A stretch of DNA of 64,000 nt from Dreissena polymorpha (lineage: Eukaryota; Mollusca; Bivalvia; Myida; Dreissenidae): assembly GCF_020536995.1 (NCBI RefSeq), contig NC_068359.1, forward strand, positions 80,922,454 to 80,986,453. The letters run 5' to 3'. Both the position numbers and the translations under genes were made by a program. Position 1 is the stretch's first letter; each line of letters begins with the position of its first letter. Below the pieces are notes generated by a model that did not search any database, was not told the origin of the DNA, and saw only the letters and a list, made by a program, of their open reading frames with translations. Below, one piece after another: positions 63,009 to 64,000 of this stretch.

Positions 63009-64000
63009 TCACCTCTTTTGGGTCTGAATATAAGCAACCAACACATACCATATAAATACACTACCCTACTCAAAACTAAAGTTATTGAGCTTATGCAATT
63101 TTTGTACTTGAAGAACCAGTGACCTTGGCCTTAACCAGATACTCTCTAAGTACAACTCTAAGCTCAGTCTCTATACAAACTTGCCGAATCAAAGTCAAAC
63201 TAAAGTTATTGACCGTTTCACCCCGCCCTCCATATTTTACTATCTTCCAAATCAAATATAAACGAAATAATTTAATAAATAAGATGTCAAGTGATTAGGG
63301 AGCCTTTTTTTCTTTGACAATATGGAAATCTGGTTTTGTCACACGTAATCATGATATAGTAATACATAAAATACAGTAAGCCAATGCTTTGAGTTTATTA
63401 AGAGAGAATAATAACACATTAGAGAGAATAATAACACATTATCGTTTCAATCAAACAAAGCATAACAATAGTTTATTTCAGACATAACAGCAGTGGTTAC
63501 AGGGTTAAAGCTGGCGGATTAAGACCACGATATCTAAGTTTCATAAACCTAGCTTAAGTACTATTGAGCTATGGAATATTGCATATTTTAGTTTTCAGCT
63601 GTTTCCGGAGCCGTAGCAACCACAGTTTTGATATGTCGAAGAAACTGGAATAACGATATGGAACTCTTTTCAGATACCAAGTCACATCCAACTATCATGC
63701 ATACTTTTTATAAGCGAAAGATTCATATTCGGACGGATAGACGGACGCACGGACGGACCGACACGAGTACACACGGACGGACAGGGGGGGGGTAATTATT
63801 TTCTACATTTGTTACACCGGTGAAAGACTAAACATGGCGTATGTTCTCTTTCAAAAGGAACATTGGATCAGAAAAGCCCTTATACTATTTCCAACGTTGG
63901 TTAAGCGATTTCAATCGATGATAAGAAACATTATAGCTCACTGTATGCATTTTACATTTGTAATCAATTATTCACTACTCATGTCAAGCCATTGTGATAA
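63009..64000. other. Right edge, no gene seen
   Basis: A GGACGGAC-type microsatellite with a G-run at 63725-63790 probably marks a truncated tandem-cored element. A short direct repeat of AGAGAGAATAATAACACATT lies at 63401-63440. Confidence 0.45.

Overview
The window looks like an AT-rich bivalve mollusc nuclear genome. Three things point there: three intron-containing animal genes, dense tandem-cored repeats of the kind described in bivalves (oyster 'pearl'-like / Helentron-associated elements), and many tRNA-headed and TIR-bearing short elements. No single marker fixes the species; a dreissenid or other heterodont bivalve is my guess, not a demonstrated fact.

Three genes can be supported, all on the minus strand. 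(1) 2536..7258: a three-exon, 684-residue RING-less TRIM-like protein with two B-boxes, a coiled coil, a low-complexity linker made of three ~45-residue repeats, and a C-terminal NHL-like propeller. (2) 19402..47590: the ortholog of PIBF1 (CEP90), a centriolar-satellite and ciliogenesis coiled-coil protein, spread over 16 coding exons and 28 kb (774 residues after allowing for three one-base homopolymer indels that look like assembly errors). Its first intron appears to be GC-AG. (3) 58835..60462: a compact three-exon, 339-residue ADP-ribosyltransferase of the PARP family with a complete H-Y-E triad and a hydrophobic N-terminal exon.

The rest is mostly mobile DNA. Tandem-cored elements that start ACAAG and end in a hairpin followed by TAAAA occur as about ten sequence families (17.4-19.2, 22.1-22.9, 23.3-25.3, 27.1-27.5, 31.3-31.9, 34.4-38.3, 40.3, 42.7, 43.3 and 53.4 kb, plus 0.4-2.05 kb). 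Short palindromic and TTAA-flanked elements are frequent. A TTAA-flanked family of about 515 bp has TIRs and also carries a tRNA-like Pol III promoter module; it is present in seven copies plus one sister copy, with two different tRNA-like heads inside the same shell. Two nested TA-flanked elements lacking visible transposase genes fill 49.0-55.8 kb, and the inner one has CpG-rich palindromic ends.

Functionally the three genes are unrelated neighbours. The most unusual signals are the TIR/tRNA chimeric family, the nested 49-55.8 kb structure, the perfect estrogen-response-element palindrome in every unit of one tandem family, and the crowding of mobile elements against PIBF1 donor sites: 11 of 15 introns have an element within about 60 bp of the 5' splice site. 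All homology statements come from reading and recall; no database search was run.
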